Part shown: positions 1 to 8,772 of the stretch, piece after piece
Layout of the letters: each line of letters starts with the position of its first letter
Position numbering within the stretch: the first letter of the stretch is position 1
Source: Hyphomonadaceae bacterium UBA7672
GTDB lineage: Bacteria; Pseudomonadota; Alphaproteobacteria; Caulobacterales; Hyphomonadaceae
NCBI GenBank assembly: GCA_002483135.1
Contig: DLHI01000007.1
Location: forward strand, 372,001-436,000
Direction of reading: 5' to 3'
DNA: 64,000 nucleotides
The notes under the pieces: model-generated
What the model was told of the DNA's origin: nothing
Database searches by the model: none
What the model saw: the letters and a program-made list of their open reading frames with translations, nothing else
Position numbers and translations under genes: made by a program

Positions 1-1
1 C

Positions 2-778
2 TTCAAGATCCTCGGCGTGAACTATTCGATCTCGTCGGCCTGCACGACCTCGCTGCACTGCGTGGGCGCCGCCTCCGAACAGATCCAGTGGGGCAAGCAG
101 GACGTGATGTTCGCCGGCGGCGGCGAGGAACTCGACTGGACTCTGTCCTGCCTGTTCGACGGGCTCGGCGCGATGTCCTCGAAATACAACGCCGAACCTC
201 ATCGTGCATCGCGGGCTTACGATGCCGATCGCGACGGCTTCGTGATCGCCGGCGGCGCCGGCATGGTGGTGCTGGAAGAGTACGAACACGCCAAGCGCCG
301 CGGCGCTACCATCTATGGCGAGATCGTCGGCTATGGCGCGACGTCCGATGGCTTCGACATGGTCGCCCCCTCAGGCGAGGGCGCGGTGCGCGCCATGAAG
401 ATGGCGATGGAGCAGGCGGGCGGAAAGCCCGACTATCTCAATCCGCACGCCACTTCCACGCCGGTTGGCGACATGAAGGAACTCGAAGCTGTCCGCGAGG
501 TCTTCGGCCAGCAGGCGTCCGACCAGCCGATGATCTCGGCGACCAAGTCGATGACCGGCCACTCGCTCGGCGGCGCCGGCGTGCAGGAGCTGATCTACTC
601 GCTGATCATGATGAAGGAGCGCTTCGTCGCCCCCTCGATCAATATCGAGAAGCTCGATCCCCTCGCCTACGGCGTCAACATCATCCGCGAGGCGCGCGAA
701 GCCATCATCAAGATGGCGATGTCGAACTCCTTCGGCTTCGGCGGCACCAACGGCTCGATCATGGTGGCGAAGGTCTAG
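2..778 (+). CDS. fabB: 3-oxoacyl-ACP synthase I (FabB), 5'-truncated by window edge
   Basis: This is the C-terminal 258 codons of beta-ketoacyl-ACP synthase I, the cytoplasmic condensing enzyme that elongates acyl-ACP in type II fatty acid synthesis. The frame is open from base 2, so the start lies outside the window. The nucleophile cysteine is in SSACTTS, the first catalytic histidine in PHATSTPVGD and the second in TGHSLGGAG. The protein ends with the family signature NSFGFGGTN. The usual HGTSTP reads HATSTP here, with the histidine kept. FabI follows on the same strand, as in the fabA-fabB-fabI order common in alphaproteobacteria, but an opposite-strand gene sits between them. Confidence 0.95.
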   Translation, partial: FKILGVNYSISSACTTSLHCVGAASEQIQWGKQDVMFAGGGEELDWTLSCLFDGLGAMSSKYNAEPHRASRAYDADRDGFVIAGGAGMVVLEEYEHAKRRGATIYGEIVGYGATSDGFDMVAPSGEGAVRAMKMAMEQAGGKPDYLNPHATSTPVGDMKELEAVREVFGQQASDQPMISATKSMTGHSLGGAGVQELIYSLIMMKERFVAPSINIEKLDPLAYGVNIIREAREAIIKMAMSNSFGFGGTNGSIMVAKV

Positions 779-784
779 GGACCC

Positions 785-1306
785 TCACTGGCCTGCACCC
801 ACCGGCCCCACCGGCGGGATCACCCGGACATTCGTGCGCAGCGAGGCGACGCCTTCGGGCTGCACGCTGAGGTCCGTCGTGTTGATGAACACGCCCATCG
901 GCGCGAGTAGCTGTACGCCCTGCCCGTCGACGCCATAGCTGTAGGAGACAGCGACCACGCTGATCCGACCGGTCTGCGCGCCGCCTGCCAGCGCCTGGTC
1001 CACGCCTGCAAGTGCGGCCTCGTTCAGCACGTCAAAGACATACTGGCTCGACATGTTCACCGCCGAGGCGCGCGTCTCGAATGTCTTCTGCACCAATATT
1101 GGCGCGGTCGCGCCCGGCGGCACATAGAGCACGTCGATGGTGGCGTGCACGCTGATGCCAAGCTGCGGCCCGAGTTCAGGCGCAGCCGCATCTCCTGGCG
1201 GCACCAGCACGAATTCCTGAGCGCTGGCGGCCGGCAGTGCAGCCTGCAGCGCCAGCCCGGCGACCGCGCCGATGACAGCCGATCTTCGCCCGCGCCTTCT
1301 ACCCAC
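785..1306 (-). CDS. hypothetical exported protein
   Basis: This 173-residue protein is not recognised. It begins with an Arg-rich stretch followed by a hydrophobic segment ending in AASAQ, which reads as a Sec signal peptide cleaved after residue 29. The mature part has a predicted beta-rich repeat-like body and a Pro/Gly-rich tail. The start is GTG, with GAGG three bases upstream, so it is only moderately certain. It is convergent with fabB (6 bp gap) and divergent from fabI, so it interrupts what is usually a contiguous fab operon. A periplasmic location is inferred; no enzymatic motif is visible. Confidence 0.6.
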   Translation of the reverse strand: MGRRRGRRSAVIGAVAGLALQAALPAASAQEFVLVPPGDAAAPELGPQLGISVHATIDVLYVPPGATAPILVQKTFETRASAVNMSSQYVFDVLNEAALAGVDQALAGGAQTGRISVVAVSYSYGVDGQGVQLLAPMGVFINTTDLSVQPEGVASLRTNVRVIPPVGPVGAGQ

Positions 1307-1567
1307 GCCCTCGACCTAGCCTTCGATGGGGGCCTGGGGCCGTTCCGGCGGCGCGCGATCGGTTGGCATTTCCGTCTCCTGTGCGGCCCCCGCTGACCCG
1401 GACGTTGACCTGCGAAAGTCTCGCAATGATGGCGGCGTCGCTTCGATTCGTCTCAAAGTGTCTCATCTTTGTATCCGGCTCGCGGCCGGAACGATCGGGC
1501 CGGCCTCGGCTTGACGGCCCCTGCGCCCGCCCCTACCCCGCGATCTTCAAACCAAGGAGCCGGCCCC

Positions 1568-2401
1568 ATGTCCAAATGGTCCTTCCCCACGGGCGATCTG
1601 ATGAAGGGCAAACGCGGCCTTGTGATGGGCGTCGCCAACGACAGCTCCATCGCCTGGGGGATCGCGCAGCAGCTGGCTGCGCAGGGCGCCGAAATCGCCT
1701 TCACGTATCAGGGCGAGAACCTCGAGCGCCGCGTCCGTCCGCTGGTCGAATCCATTGGCATGAACACCATGATCCCGGCCGACGTCACCGACGACGCCAG
1801 CATGGACGCCGCCTTCGCAGCGATCAAAGAGAAGTGGGGCAAGATCGATTTCCTCGTCCACTCCATCGCCTTCGCCGGCAAGGAAGAGCTGATGGGCTCG
1901 ATGGTGGCGAACACCTCGCGCGAGGGCTTCCGCCGCGCCATGGACATCTCGGTCTATTCGTTCATCGATTGCGCGCGCCGCGCCTCCCAGATCATGCCCT
2001 CGCGCGAAGAAGGCGGCGGCTCGATCATCTGCATGACCTATCTCGGCGCCGAGCGCACGGTTCCGTCCTACAACGTCATGGGCGTCGCCAAGGCCGCGCT
2101 TGAAGCCTCCACCCGCTATGCCGCGCGCGACCTCGGCGCGCAGGGCATCCGCGTCAACGCGATCTCGGCGGGCGCCATGCGCACGCTGTCGCTGGCGGGC
2201 ATCCGGGGCGGCAAGGGCCTGATGAGCACCGGCCGCGACTGGTCGCTGCTGAAGGAAGATACTTCGATGGAAGGGGTTGCGGGCTGCGCGCTTTACCTGC
2301 TCTCGCCCCTCGGCCGCTCGATCACGGGCGAGGTCGTGCATGTGGACGCAGGTTTCCACATCGTGGGCGTGCCCGACATTTCCGAGGGCGGAGCCGCCTA
2401 G
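1568..2401 (+). CDS. fabI: enoyl-ACP reductase (NADH), FabI
   Basis: This 277-residue short-chain dehydrogenase family protein catalyses the last reduction of each fatty acid elongation cycle, trans-2-enoyl-ACP to acyl-ACP. The N-terminal nucleotide-binding motif GVANDSSIAWGIA is the FabI variant of the Rossmann glycine motif. The catalytic pair is YNVMGVAK (Tyr-x6-Lys), and the substrate-side tyrosine lies in MTYLGAER. The ATG was chosen because AAGGAG lies ten bases upstream and the family starts here; a longer in-frame extension to 1469 looks like leader sequence. Size and C terminus match family norms. The enzyme is the known target of triclosan-type inhibitors. Confidence 0.96.
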   Translation: MSKWSFPTGDLMKGKRGLVMGVANDSSIAWGIAQQLAAQGAEIAFTYQGENLERRVRPLVESIGMNTMIPADVTDDASMDAAFAAIKEKWGKIDFLVHSIAFAGKEELMGSMVANTSREGFRRAMDISVYSFIDCARRASQIMPSREEGGGSIICMTYLGAERTVPSYNVMGVAKAALEASTRYAARDLGAQGIRVNAISAGAMRTLSLAGIRGGKGLMSTGRDWSLLKEDTSMEGVAGCALYLLSPLGRSITGEVVHVDAGFHIVGVPDISEGGAA

Positions 2402-2411
2402 CGGTTAGCGT

Positions 2412-2651
2412 CTAGCGGTCCTGGGCGATGTCGTAGGATGCGAGCGTGCCATGCTGCGCGGTTGCCACCGCCTGGTTGGCCGCCTTCATCACCCAGCCAT
2501 CCGGCGAGGTCAGCAGCATCATTGCGCCATAGGCCATGCCGATCATCATGGCCGCGCCAATCGCAACCACGGCGGCGCCGCGCACCATGTCGGGCATGCG
2601 CCGGTTATCCGTCGCATCGCGTCCAGCTTCTGTCTGCATGCTCACGTCCAT
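2412..2651 (-). CDS. small single-pass membrane protein, unknown
   Basis: This is a 79-residue protein of unknown function. After a charged N-terminal stretch (about 20 residues) there is one long hydrophobic helix, roughly residues 24-46, rich in Ala and Met, followed by a short polar tail. A purine-rich GGAGAGG precedes the chosen ATG; an upstream in-frame start at 2732 would add 27 residues without hydrophobic character. It is convergent with fabI (10 bp gap). Inner-membrane location is inferred from the helix. Confidence 0.55.
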   Translation of the reverse strand: MDVSMQTEAGRDATDNRRMPDMVRGAAVVAIGAAMMIGMAYGAMMLLTSPDGWVMKAANQAVATAQHGTLASYDIAQDR

Positions 2652-2866
2652 CTCAGCCTCTCCACTCCTGGCGACACGACTGCCAAACCCGGTCGTGAAA
2701 TCCGGACAGCCAGCATCGCGATTGCAGGGCATGCGCCCTGACGTGGGGAGGCTACTCGTGGGGAGGTTGGGGCCGTTTTGGCGTTTACGCCTTCAGGCTC
2801 TTGGACTTCAATCTAGCTCACGACACCGCGAGCGGCAACGCATCGCGTGCAGCCAAGGCGCAGATA

Positions 2867-3088
2867 CTATTGGGTTTCCGTAGCCGGCGAAGCATCAGGC
2901 GCCGCAGCGTCTGTTGCGGCCGCAGAGGTTTCGAGGGGCTGGCCATCGACTGTCACCGGCTTCGCCGAGAAGGCGAGCATGAGCATGTAGCCCACGACGA
3001 CCAGCGCGGTGCTGATCACAAGCACCCCCACCATGCCCTTGATGTTGCGGCCCTGACGGACTTCCTCGGTGGAGAGTTGTTGGACCAT
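2867..3088 (-). CDS. small single-pass membrane protein with acidic/Ala tail
   Basis: This 73-residue protein starts with a polar segment (MVQQLSTEEV), has one transmembrane helix at about residues 18-40 (MVGVLVISTALVVVGYMLML) and ends in an Ala/Asp/Thr-rich low-complexity tail, presumably periplasmic. GGAG sits eight bases upstream of the ATG, which decides this start over an upstream one at 3124. It lies downstream of rbfA and udk on the same strand and may share their transcript. The family is not recognised. Confidence 0.6.
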   Translation of the reverse strand: MVQQLSTEEVRQGRNIKGMVGVLVISTALVVVGYMLMLAFSAKPVTVDGQPLETSAAATDAAAPDASPATETQ

Positions 3089-3160
3089 GCGATGCTCCTG
3101 CCCCAAGGAAACTCGCGGTCGCACGCAGAGTTCCGGATCAGGCCGGACATCGCCGGAGTC

Positions 3161-3853
3161 TCACGCAGCAGGGGCGATGCCGAGTTTGCGCAGTTGCTCC
3201 CAAACCGGCGCAACAAGCCGGTCCACCGAGTCCGCATCCGAGGGCGCATCACGATCCGGCGGCGCCGCCTCGCAGGTCACCACAATATCGCAGATGTACC
3301 GCGCCGGATCGATGAAGCGTGCCTGCGCAGGGCGCACGAAACGCAGGTATTGCTGGATCACGCTTTCCGCGCTGCGGCCCCGCTCTGCCTCATCACGCCG
3401 GATGCGGCGGATAAGGCGCAGGTCGGACGGCGCATCGACGAATACGGTGAGATCGAACAGCTTCGCGAAAGTCGGGTCCGAGAGCACATGGATGCCCTCG
3501 ATGATCACCACGGCGCGCGACTCGATCTGCTTCATTTCACCGGCCAGCCGGTCGTGCGTCGGAAAGTTGTAGATTGGCTGTTCGATTGTCTCGCCATTGC
3601 GCAGCGCGACGATGTCCCGCCGCAGATGCTCCATGTCCTTGTTGACGGGATTGTCGAAATCGAAGGTGCGCTCAAGCTCGGCATGGCTCATCGTGAGCGC
3701 CTGCGGGCCGTAGTGGTCGCGTCCGAAATAGTAGTTGTCCTCGGTCACCAGCTGGCAGTGCGCCTCGCCCAACCTTGCCCGCAGTGCGCGCGCCAGCGTC
3801 GTCTTGCCCGAACCCGAGCCGCCGGTGACGGCGATCATGAACGCCCCCGCCAT
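3161..3853 (-). CDS. udk: uridine kinase
   Basis: This 230-residue P-loop kinase phosphorylates uridine (and cytidine) to the monophosphate in pyrimidine salvage. The Walker A motif GGSGSGKT lies at residues 11-18. Further Udk-family landmarks are EDNYYFGRDHY, FDFDNPVNKDMEHL (cf. YDHPSAMDHSL in E. coli), the strand VVIIEGIHVL, and RRIRRDEAERGRS, which matches the arginine-rich lid of E. coli Udk. The start follows the rbfA stop by 5 bp, with GGGGA within the rbfA end, so translational coupling is likely. A second in-frame Met five residues in is an alternative start. Confidence 0.88.
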   Translation of the reverse strand: MAGAFMIAVTGGSGSGKTTLARALRARLGEAHCQLVTEDNYYFGRDHYGPQALTMSHAELERTFDFDNPVNKDMEHLRRDIVALRNGETIEQPIYNFPTHDRLAGEMKQIESRAVVIIEGIHVLSDPTFAKLFDLTVFVDAPSDLRLIRRIRRDEAERGRSAESVIQQYLRFVRPAQARFIDPARYICDIVVTCEAAPPDRDAPSDADSVDRLVAPVWEQLRKLGIAPAA

Positions 3854-3858
3854 GCCCG

Positions 3859-4242
3859 CTATTCCCCGATCTTGCGATCGAGATCGCGGCGCACGCGTTC
3901 GGAGGAAAGAAGCTCCTCGATCCGGCGCGCCTCGTCATAGCTGTCGTCGGCGATGAAGCGGATGTTAGGCGTATGGCGCATGTCGATCTCGCGGCTCAAC
4001 CGCCCGCGGAGGAAGCCAGCCGCGCGGTTCAGCGCCTCGATGGTCTTGCCCATGTCCTCCCCGCCCAGCGGCGCGGCGAAGGCAGTCGCATTCTTGAGGT
4101 CGGGCGAGATGCGGACCTCTGTGATCGTTATGGATTTGCCGTGCAGGTGCGGGTCTGCGAACTCCTCGCGGGCGAGGATATCGGTCAGTGCATGCCGGAT
4201 CAGTTCCCCAGCGCGCAATTGTCTCTGTGAGGGCGGTTTCAT
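3859..4242 (-). CDS. rbfA: ribosome-binding factor A
   Basis: RbfA is a small KH-like protein that binds the 30S subunit and helps mature the 5' end of 16S rRNA. This copy has 127 residues. The family pattern is clear: an N-terminal basic stretch (SQRQLRAGELIRHALTDIL), then ITITEVRISPDLKNATAF, then RGRLSREIDMRHTPNIRFI with the conserved Arg/Pro, then an Arg/Asp-rich tail. The start with MKPPS was preferred over one 20 codons upstream because family members begin close to the basic stretch. In most proteobacteria rbfA directly follows infB; here infB ends about 10.7 kb away on the same strand and udk follows instead. Confidence 0.9.
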   Translation of the reverse strand: MKPPSQRQLRAGELIRHALTDILAREEFADPHLHGKSITITEVRISPDLKNATAFAAPLGGEDMGKTIEALNRAAGFLRGRLSREIDMRHTPNIRFIADDSYDEARRIEELLSSERVRRDLDRKIGE

Positions 4243-4318
4243 CGGAATGTCAAAGGACCGCCGGGCCGGGATGTCAAGAACAGCCCTGCCCGGCGGCGCC
4301 ATTTGAGGGGTTTAAGGC

Positions 4319-5017
4319 TCAGATCTCAAGATTGGCAGGGTCCCAGAACACCGACAGCGCGACCGACGCCAGCATGATCGCCCGCTGTTCTGCCGCGCCG
4401 AGGCTCGGGGAGGCAATCATGGCCGGGCCGCCATTGATGTCGACGCCGCCTACCGCGACGCCGTTGCGCTCGAACACATAGCCCAGCGGTTGGGCCGCCG
4501 GCAGAATGCCGCCGTCCATGTCGTGGACCGACCGGATGTCGAGACGGACGCCATCGATCACGACAACGCCGCGGCGTTGCTGCCGATTGGTGAAGTCAGG
4601 AGCCGATTCCTGGATTTCCAGCACAGCCGGAGCCGGCTGGCCCGCCAGCCGGATGTCGCAGCCCAGCGCCATCGGCGCGGGCTTGAACTCGACGACATCG
4701 ATCGTCACCGAGCGCTCGCGCATTGTACAGGCGGCCTGTAGCCCCTGCGCGAAGTCGGCGCCCTGAAGGGTGAAGCTGGCGCCGCCATCCTTCATGTTGA
4801 ACAGGCCGAAGAAGGACAGCTCGTGCGCCGAGCGCTGGAACTGTCCGGCGTTCCGGCCGACGGCGAAAGACCCGCGCTCGCCGCCGCCAATGCCGGTGAT
4901 CGGCGTGGCGCTGGCGGAGGTGAGCGAGGCCGGCCGGGCCATTTCGGCGGGACGGATGGCGCAAGCGGGAAGGGAGATGGCCGCAAGCGCGGCCACAGCA
5001 AGGGTGAGGCGTTTCAT
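4319..5017 (-). CDS. putative lipoprotein, unknown function
   Basis: This is a 232-residue protein with a lipoprotein signal peptide; the lipobox cysteine is residue 19 in SLPAC. The mature protein is predicted to be beta-rich, with a central segment describing two similar strands (RSVTIDVVEFKPAPMALGCD and VLEIQESAPDF). There is a second cysteine pair candidate around CTM and GCD. No family is recognised. It is transcribed toward rbfA, with a 76 bp gap. Outer-membrane or periplasmic-face anchoring is inferred from the lipobox. Confidence 0.65.
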   Translation of the reverse strand: MKRLTLAVAALAAISLPACAIRPAEMARPASLTSASATPITGIGGGERGSFAVGRNAGQFQRSAHELSFFGLFNMKDGGASFTLQGADFAQGLQAACTMRERSVTIDVVEFKPAPMALGCDIRLAGQPAPAVLEIQESAPDFTNRQQRRGVVVIDGVRLDIRSVHDMDGGILPAAQPLGYVFERNGVAVGGVDINGGPAMIASPSLGAAEQRAIMLASVALSVFWDPANLEI

Positions 5018-5171
5018 GGGGAGGAGGCTCCGAAGGTCTTGTTGTTATCCTTCCGCCCCGGACCTTGTTTGCGGCCGATGACGGTGGGCCAGGCCGTTGG
5101 ACCGGCGCAGCACGGACGTGATGGCGCCGGGAACCTGAACAGCAGATGACTGGCCGAAAACAGCGCAGCCG

Positions 5172-7163
5172 CTAGGAACACGCAAAGTCATCGCCTGCGA
5201 GCGGGCGACACCTGTCGGGCCAGCGCGTCGAGCGCCAGTAGTCCGCAAGGCCCAGGTCGCGGGCGAGCTGCTTGAATTCGGGCCGCGAACGAGCCTTCGA
5301 GAAGATATCGTCCCAGAGATAGAGCGTGCGCATCGTGTTGATTGGCAACTCGTCCCGCCAGACGCGCAGCACCAGATCGGTATCGCCATACCAGGCGGCA
5401 AGGCTCGGTACGAGCTCCCACTTCGAGGCATGGAGGAAGCTCGGGTCCTCATAACTGGCGCGCAGGGCGGCGCGCGCCCTTTCCGGATTGTCGAATGCGG
5501 CGAGCAAGGCCGAGGCGAGACCCGATATCCCCGTGTCCGCCTGAAGCGACAGCGCCTCAAGACTCTTGCGGATGTCGGACGCAGGCTGTCCCGTATAGAC
5601 GCGCACCATCAGGCCAGAAACTTGGCCGGAGACGCTCTTGGCTTCGAACCAACCGCGCTGCTCGGCGACTGCCAGCAGATCTTCATCCCGTCCCGTCGCC
5701 GGCAGGATGGTCATCTGCCCAAGCACGCCGCCCAGCAACGGATCAACCGTGTTGAACTCGATCAACACCTCCAGCGCATCCGACACCCGGCCCACGCGCG
5801 TCAGCAGCATCATACGGTGCATGAGCGGCAGCTCGCCGCGCGACAGCTCCAGCGCCTTGAGCGTCGCAGCTTCTGCTTCCACCCATCTTCCCTGCGTCGT
5901 CGACAGCGCGCCATAGGAGGCCTGTGTCACACCGAGATCGGGCGCCAAATCCACGGCGCGCTGCGCCATGCCGAAGGCCGCATCCTGCTGATCCCGCGCC
6001 TTGCGCGGATCGCCCTCGTAGAGCGAGTTCCGTGCTGTCGTGAAGGCCCGTCCGGCCCAAGCCTCTGCGTAGGTCGGATCGACCCGGGTCGCGCGCTCGA
6101 ATGCGTCCAGCGGGTCGCCGGGGCCGAACCACCACGCGGCGAGCCCTTGCATATAGTAATCATAGGCTTCCAGATTCTGCGTACCGCCCCCATCCAGGCG
6201 CGACGCGGCCGGCACATTGAACGCAATGCTCATAGCGCCCGCGACCTGCTGCGCGATCTCCTTTTGAATAGCCGGCACGTCCTTCGGCGAGAAAGGAACG
6301 CGATCGCTGCGCGTCCACAGCACCTTGCCGCTGATTGCATCCGCCAGCGTGGCGGACACCCGGATGAAGTCGCCATCGGCGCTGACATCGCCGCTCAGCA
6401 CATGCGCAACGCCGAGCTTGTGCCCGACCTCTTTCACGTCCGCATCAGCTCCGAAGGTGAACGACGAATTGCGCGCAATGACCTCGACGCCATCAAGCTG
6501 GGCTAGTATGTCGATGATCTCTCCTGCGATGACGCGCGGAAGGTAAGCGCGATCCTCCTCCAGCGTCTCGCCGGAGAACGGCAGAACAGCGATCGACCGC
6601 TCCAATCCCGGCGCACCCCAGCGCGTCAGCATGCCAACGACGAAAATCGCCAGCACAAGCGCAGCCGCCACTCCCGCAACAAGCAGCTTCCGCTGGACCA
6701 GCCACTCCGCCAACCGCGACAACGCTGCTGCATGCTTCACAGTCGCCGCGGCTTCGGTGGTTAGTCCCATCTCCACCGCAGCCGCCGCAACCGTCTTCGC
6801 AGGCGCTTCCACGCCGATCACACTCATCCGGTATCCGACACGCGTGATCGTATCGAGCGCAAAGGCGCCCGAGGATTCGCCCAGCCGCCGCACGCGCATG
6901 ATGCAGCGGTTGATCGCATCCTCGCTCACCGCCCGGCCGTCCCAGCAGCGTTCCACCAGTTCGTCACGCGGAACCACCTGTCCGCGCCGCTGCGCCAGCG
7001 CGATGAGCACCTGCATGACGCGCGGCTCAAGCGTCTGGCTGTCCGCGCCCGCCTCCACCTGTCTCAGCGACGGACGCACATCTAGCGCGCCCAATCGGAA
7101 ATCCTCGGTGCGCGCAAGATCGATGAGGCCGGCCCGGCCCGAAGGCTTGGAGTTGTCGGGCAT
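5172..7163 (-). CDS. membrane-anchored winged-helix (OmpR-type) regulator with TolB-like and TPR domains
   Basis: This 663-residue protein has a CadC-like layout. Residues about 20-118 form an OmpR/PhoB-type winged-helix DNA-binding domain (LEPRVMQVLIALAQR, VVPRDELVERCW, TRVGYRM). One transmembrane helix spans about 160-180. A TolB/FlgO-like beta domain starts at SIAVLPFSGETLEE (189 on) and includes VEVIARNSSFTF and GVAHVLSGDVS. The remainder looks like TPR helices (DAFERATRVDPTYAEAWAGR). Such proteins sense something in the periplasm and bind promoter DNA while tethered to the membrane; the signal here is unknown. It is divergent from ada across 147 bp, so ada is a plausible neighbour target, but this is inference. 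Confidence 0.8.
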   Translation of the reverse strand: MPDNSKPSGRAGLIDLARTEDFRLGALDVRPSLRQVEAGADSQTLEPRVMQVLIALAQRRGQVVPRDELVERCWDGRAVSEDAINRCIMRVRRLGESSGAFALDTITRVGYRMSVIGVEAPAKTVAAAAVEMGLTTEAAATVKHAAALSRLAEWLVQRKLLVAGVAAALVLAIFVVGMLTRWGAPGLERSIAVLPFSGETLEEDRAYLPRVIAGEIIDILAQLDGVEVIARNSSFTFGADADVKEVGHKLGVAHVLSGDVSADGDFIRVSATLADAISGKVLWTRSDRVPFSPKDVPAIQKEIAQQVAGAMSIAFNVPAASRLDGGGTQNLEAYDYYMQGLAAWWFGPGDPLDAFERATRVDPTYAEAWAGRAFTTARNSLYEGDPRKARDQQDAAFGMAQRAVDLAPDLGVTQASYGALSTTQGRWVEAEAATLKALELSRGELPLMHRMMLLTRVGRVSDALEVLIEFNTVDPLLGGVLGQMTILPATGRDEDLLAVAEQRGWFEAKSVSGQVSGLMVRVYTGQPASDIRKSLEALSLQADTGISGLASALLAAFDNPERARAALRASYEDPSFLHASKWELVPSLAAWYGDTDLVLRVWRDELPINTMRTLYLWDDIFSKARSRPEFKQLARDLGLADYWRSTRWPDRCRPLAGDDFACS

Positions 7164-7310
7164 ACTGTCCCCTATCTTCGCTATTCCTAGCTTTTTTCAG
7201 CGTTGCTCGCCAGCGTGGCGGCAGGACAGTGCTGTCGTTTTTCCGGCCGCACGGGACTGCCGGGCGGCCCAGATAGGGCCTACATTCAACAGCCACGCCA
7301 CAGGCCCGCC

Positions 7311-8375
7311 ATGCTGAACCGCCTGCCCGACCCCGAAGAGCTCTACGAGCACCTTCTCCGCCGCGATCCGGAGATGGACGGCGTCATCTATGTCGGCGTG
7401 AAGACCACCGGCATCTTCTGTCGCCCGGTCTGCCCCGCCCGCACGCCGCTGGCGAAGAACATCACCTTCTACGGCTCGCCCGACGAAGCGCTGGCTGCAG
7501 GCTTCCGCCCCTGCAAACGCTGCCGCCCGCTGGACGACCCCAACGCGCCGGGCGTGCTGATCGACAAGCTGCTGAAGCTGGTCGAGGAAGACCCCTCCCG
7601 CCGCTGGAGCGAGGACGATCTGCGCGAGATGGGCATCGAACCTGCAACGGCGCGCCGGCATTTTCAGCGCCGCTTCGATATGAGTTTTTCTCAATATGCA
7701 CGGGCCCGCCGCCTGGGCCATGCTTTCAACGCGATCAGAAAGGGAAACGCCGTGATCGAAGCCCAACTGGATGCCGGCTTTGAATCCGGCAGCGGCTTCC
7801 GCGAAGCCTTTGCCAAGACGTTCGGCGAGGCGCCCAACAAGGCGCGCGCCGCGCAGGCGTTTGCGATGGACTGGATCGACACGCCCCTGGGGCCGATGTT
7901 CGCCGTGGCCGACGACACGCATCTTCACATGCTGGAATTCGTCGAGCGCAAGAAACTTGAAGACCACGTCAACCGCTATCGCCGCCAGTTCAATGCAACC
8001 GTGCTTCCTGGCGATACCAAAGCCCTGAAGCTGATCCGCAAGGAGATGGCCGACTACTTTGCCGGCAAGTCGCTCGACTTCAAATCAAAGATTGCCGGCG
8101 CGGGCACCGACTTCCAGAACCAGGTGTGGGACGAACTCCGTCGCATTCCGCCCGGCGTTACACGCTCCTACCAGGAGATGGCCCAGCGTATCGGCCGGCC
8201 CACCGCCATGCGCGCCGTCGCCAACGCCAATCGCCTCAACCGCTGCGCCATCATCCTGCCCTGCCACCGCGTCATCGGCGCGGATGGCACGCTGACCGGC
8301 TATGCTGGCGGACTATGGCGCAAGCAGTGGCTGCTCGATCACGAGCGTCGCCACACAGGGCAGACGCTGCTTTAG
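7311..8375 (+). CDS. ada: Ada: bifunctional methylphosphotriester/O6-methylguanine methyltransferase and regulator
   Basis: This 354-residue protein has all three Ada parts. The N-terminal zinc domain carries Cys37, Cys41, Cys68 and Cys71 (FCRPVC and PCKRC); the first cysteine is the expected acceptor for methyl groups from phosphotriesters. An AraC-type helix-turn-helix follows (RARRLGHAFN through SGFREAFAKTFGEAP). The C-terminal suicide methyltransferase has the acceptor Cys318 in PCHRV. The start at 7311 removes an unrelated upstream extension. The family both repairs alkylated DNA and, once methylated, activates its own promoter. The last bases overlap the stop of a small convergent gene. 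Confidence 0.93.
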   Translation: MLNRLPDPEELYEHLLRRDPEMDGVIYVGVKTTGIFCRPVCPARTPLAKNITFYGSPDEALAAGFRPCKRCRPLDDPNAPGVLIDKLLKLVEEDPSRRWSEDDLREMGIEPATARRHFQRRFDMSFSQYARARRLGHAFNAIRKGNAVIEAQLDAGFESGSGFREAFAKTFGEAPNKARAAQAFAMDWIDTPLGPMFAVADDTHLHMLEFVERKKLEDHVNRYRRQFNATVLPGDTKALKLIRKEMADYFAGKSLDFKSKIAGAGTDFQNQVWDELRRIPPGVTRSYQEMAQRIGRPTAMRAVANANRLNRCAIILPCHRVIGADGTLTGYAGGLWRKQWLLDHERRHTGQTLL

Positions 8376-8557
8376 GGACGCCGAAGGCGTGCGGCCATTG
8401 CGAATACGGCCAGCACGCCCATCGCGCCGACGCCCAGCCCGGCAATGAACGTTGCAACCATCGGCGACAACACCGCTTTCGCGAACGCCACAAGCGCCAT
8501 CAGCATCGCCGCCAGCACACAGATAGTGATCAGCCGCTGCATCCCGCGCTCCGACAT
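8372..8557 (-). CDS. small two-helix membrane protein in the SPFH cassette
   Basis: This 61-residue protein consists almost entirely of two hydrophobic helices (about residues 8-28 and 32-55) and a basic C terminus (ARLRRP). The ATG overlaps the stop of the upstream ribbon-helix-helix gene as TGATG, so the two are translationally coupled. It is the third gene of the SPFH-RHH-membrane peptide cassette. The family is not recognised. A partner role to the SPFH protein in the membrane is an inference from position. Confidence 0.6.
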   Translation of the reverse strand: MSERGMQRLITICVLAAMLMALVAFAKAVLSPMVATFIAGLGVGAMGVLAVFAMAARLRRP

Positions 8558-8754
8558 CAGCCTTCACCCGCTTGCGGGTCTGCGGGCTTCACGACTTCCT
8601 CGATCTTCACGCCGCGCTTCTTCAGCGCATCGCGCAACAGGAATTCGATCTCGGCATTGACTGAGCGCAGCTCCTGCGCGGCAAGGCGCTCGACCGCGGC
8701 GTGGAGCGCCGGATCGAGCCTTAGCGGGAATGCCTTCTTGCCGGGCGAAGCCAT
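8557..8754 (-). CDS. ribbon-helix-helix (Arc-like) DNA-binding protein
   Basis: This 65-residue protein has the Arc/MetJ fold pattern. A short basic beta strand (KKAFPLRLDP, residues 6-15) is followed by helix A (ALHAAVERLAAQE) and helix B after the turn SVNAEIEFLLRDALKKRG. The strand residues Lys, Leu and Arg alternate as in RHH proteins that insert a two-stranded ribbon in the major groove. It is transcribed with the SPFH gene 18 bp upstream and the small membrane protein downstream. Three GATATC-like hexamers at 11-bp spacing lie in the promoter region of the cassette, so autoregulation is inferred. Confidence 0.82.
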   Translation of the reverse strand: MASPGKKAFPLRLDPALHAAVERLAAQELRSVNAEIEFLLRDALKKRGVKIEEVVKPADPQAGEG

Positions 8755-8772
8755 GGCGCCCTACTCGCTCAG

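Noticed and set aside
2742..2766. Direct repeat CGTGGGGAGG twice at 15-bp spacing upstream of the gene at 2651
   Set aside because: Only two copies in a G-rich stretch; no further structure to support an operator.
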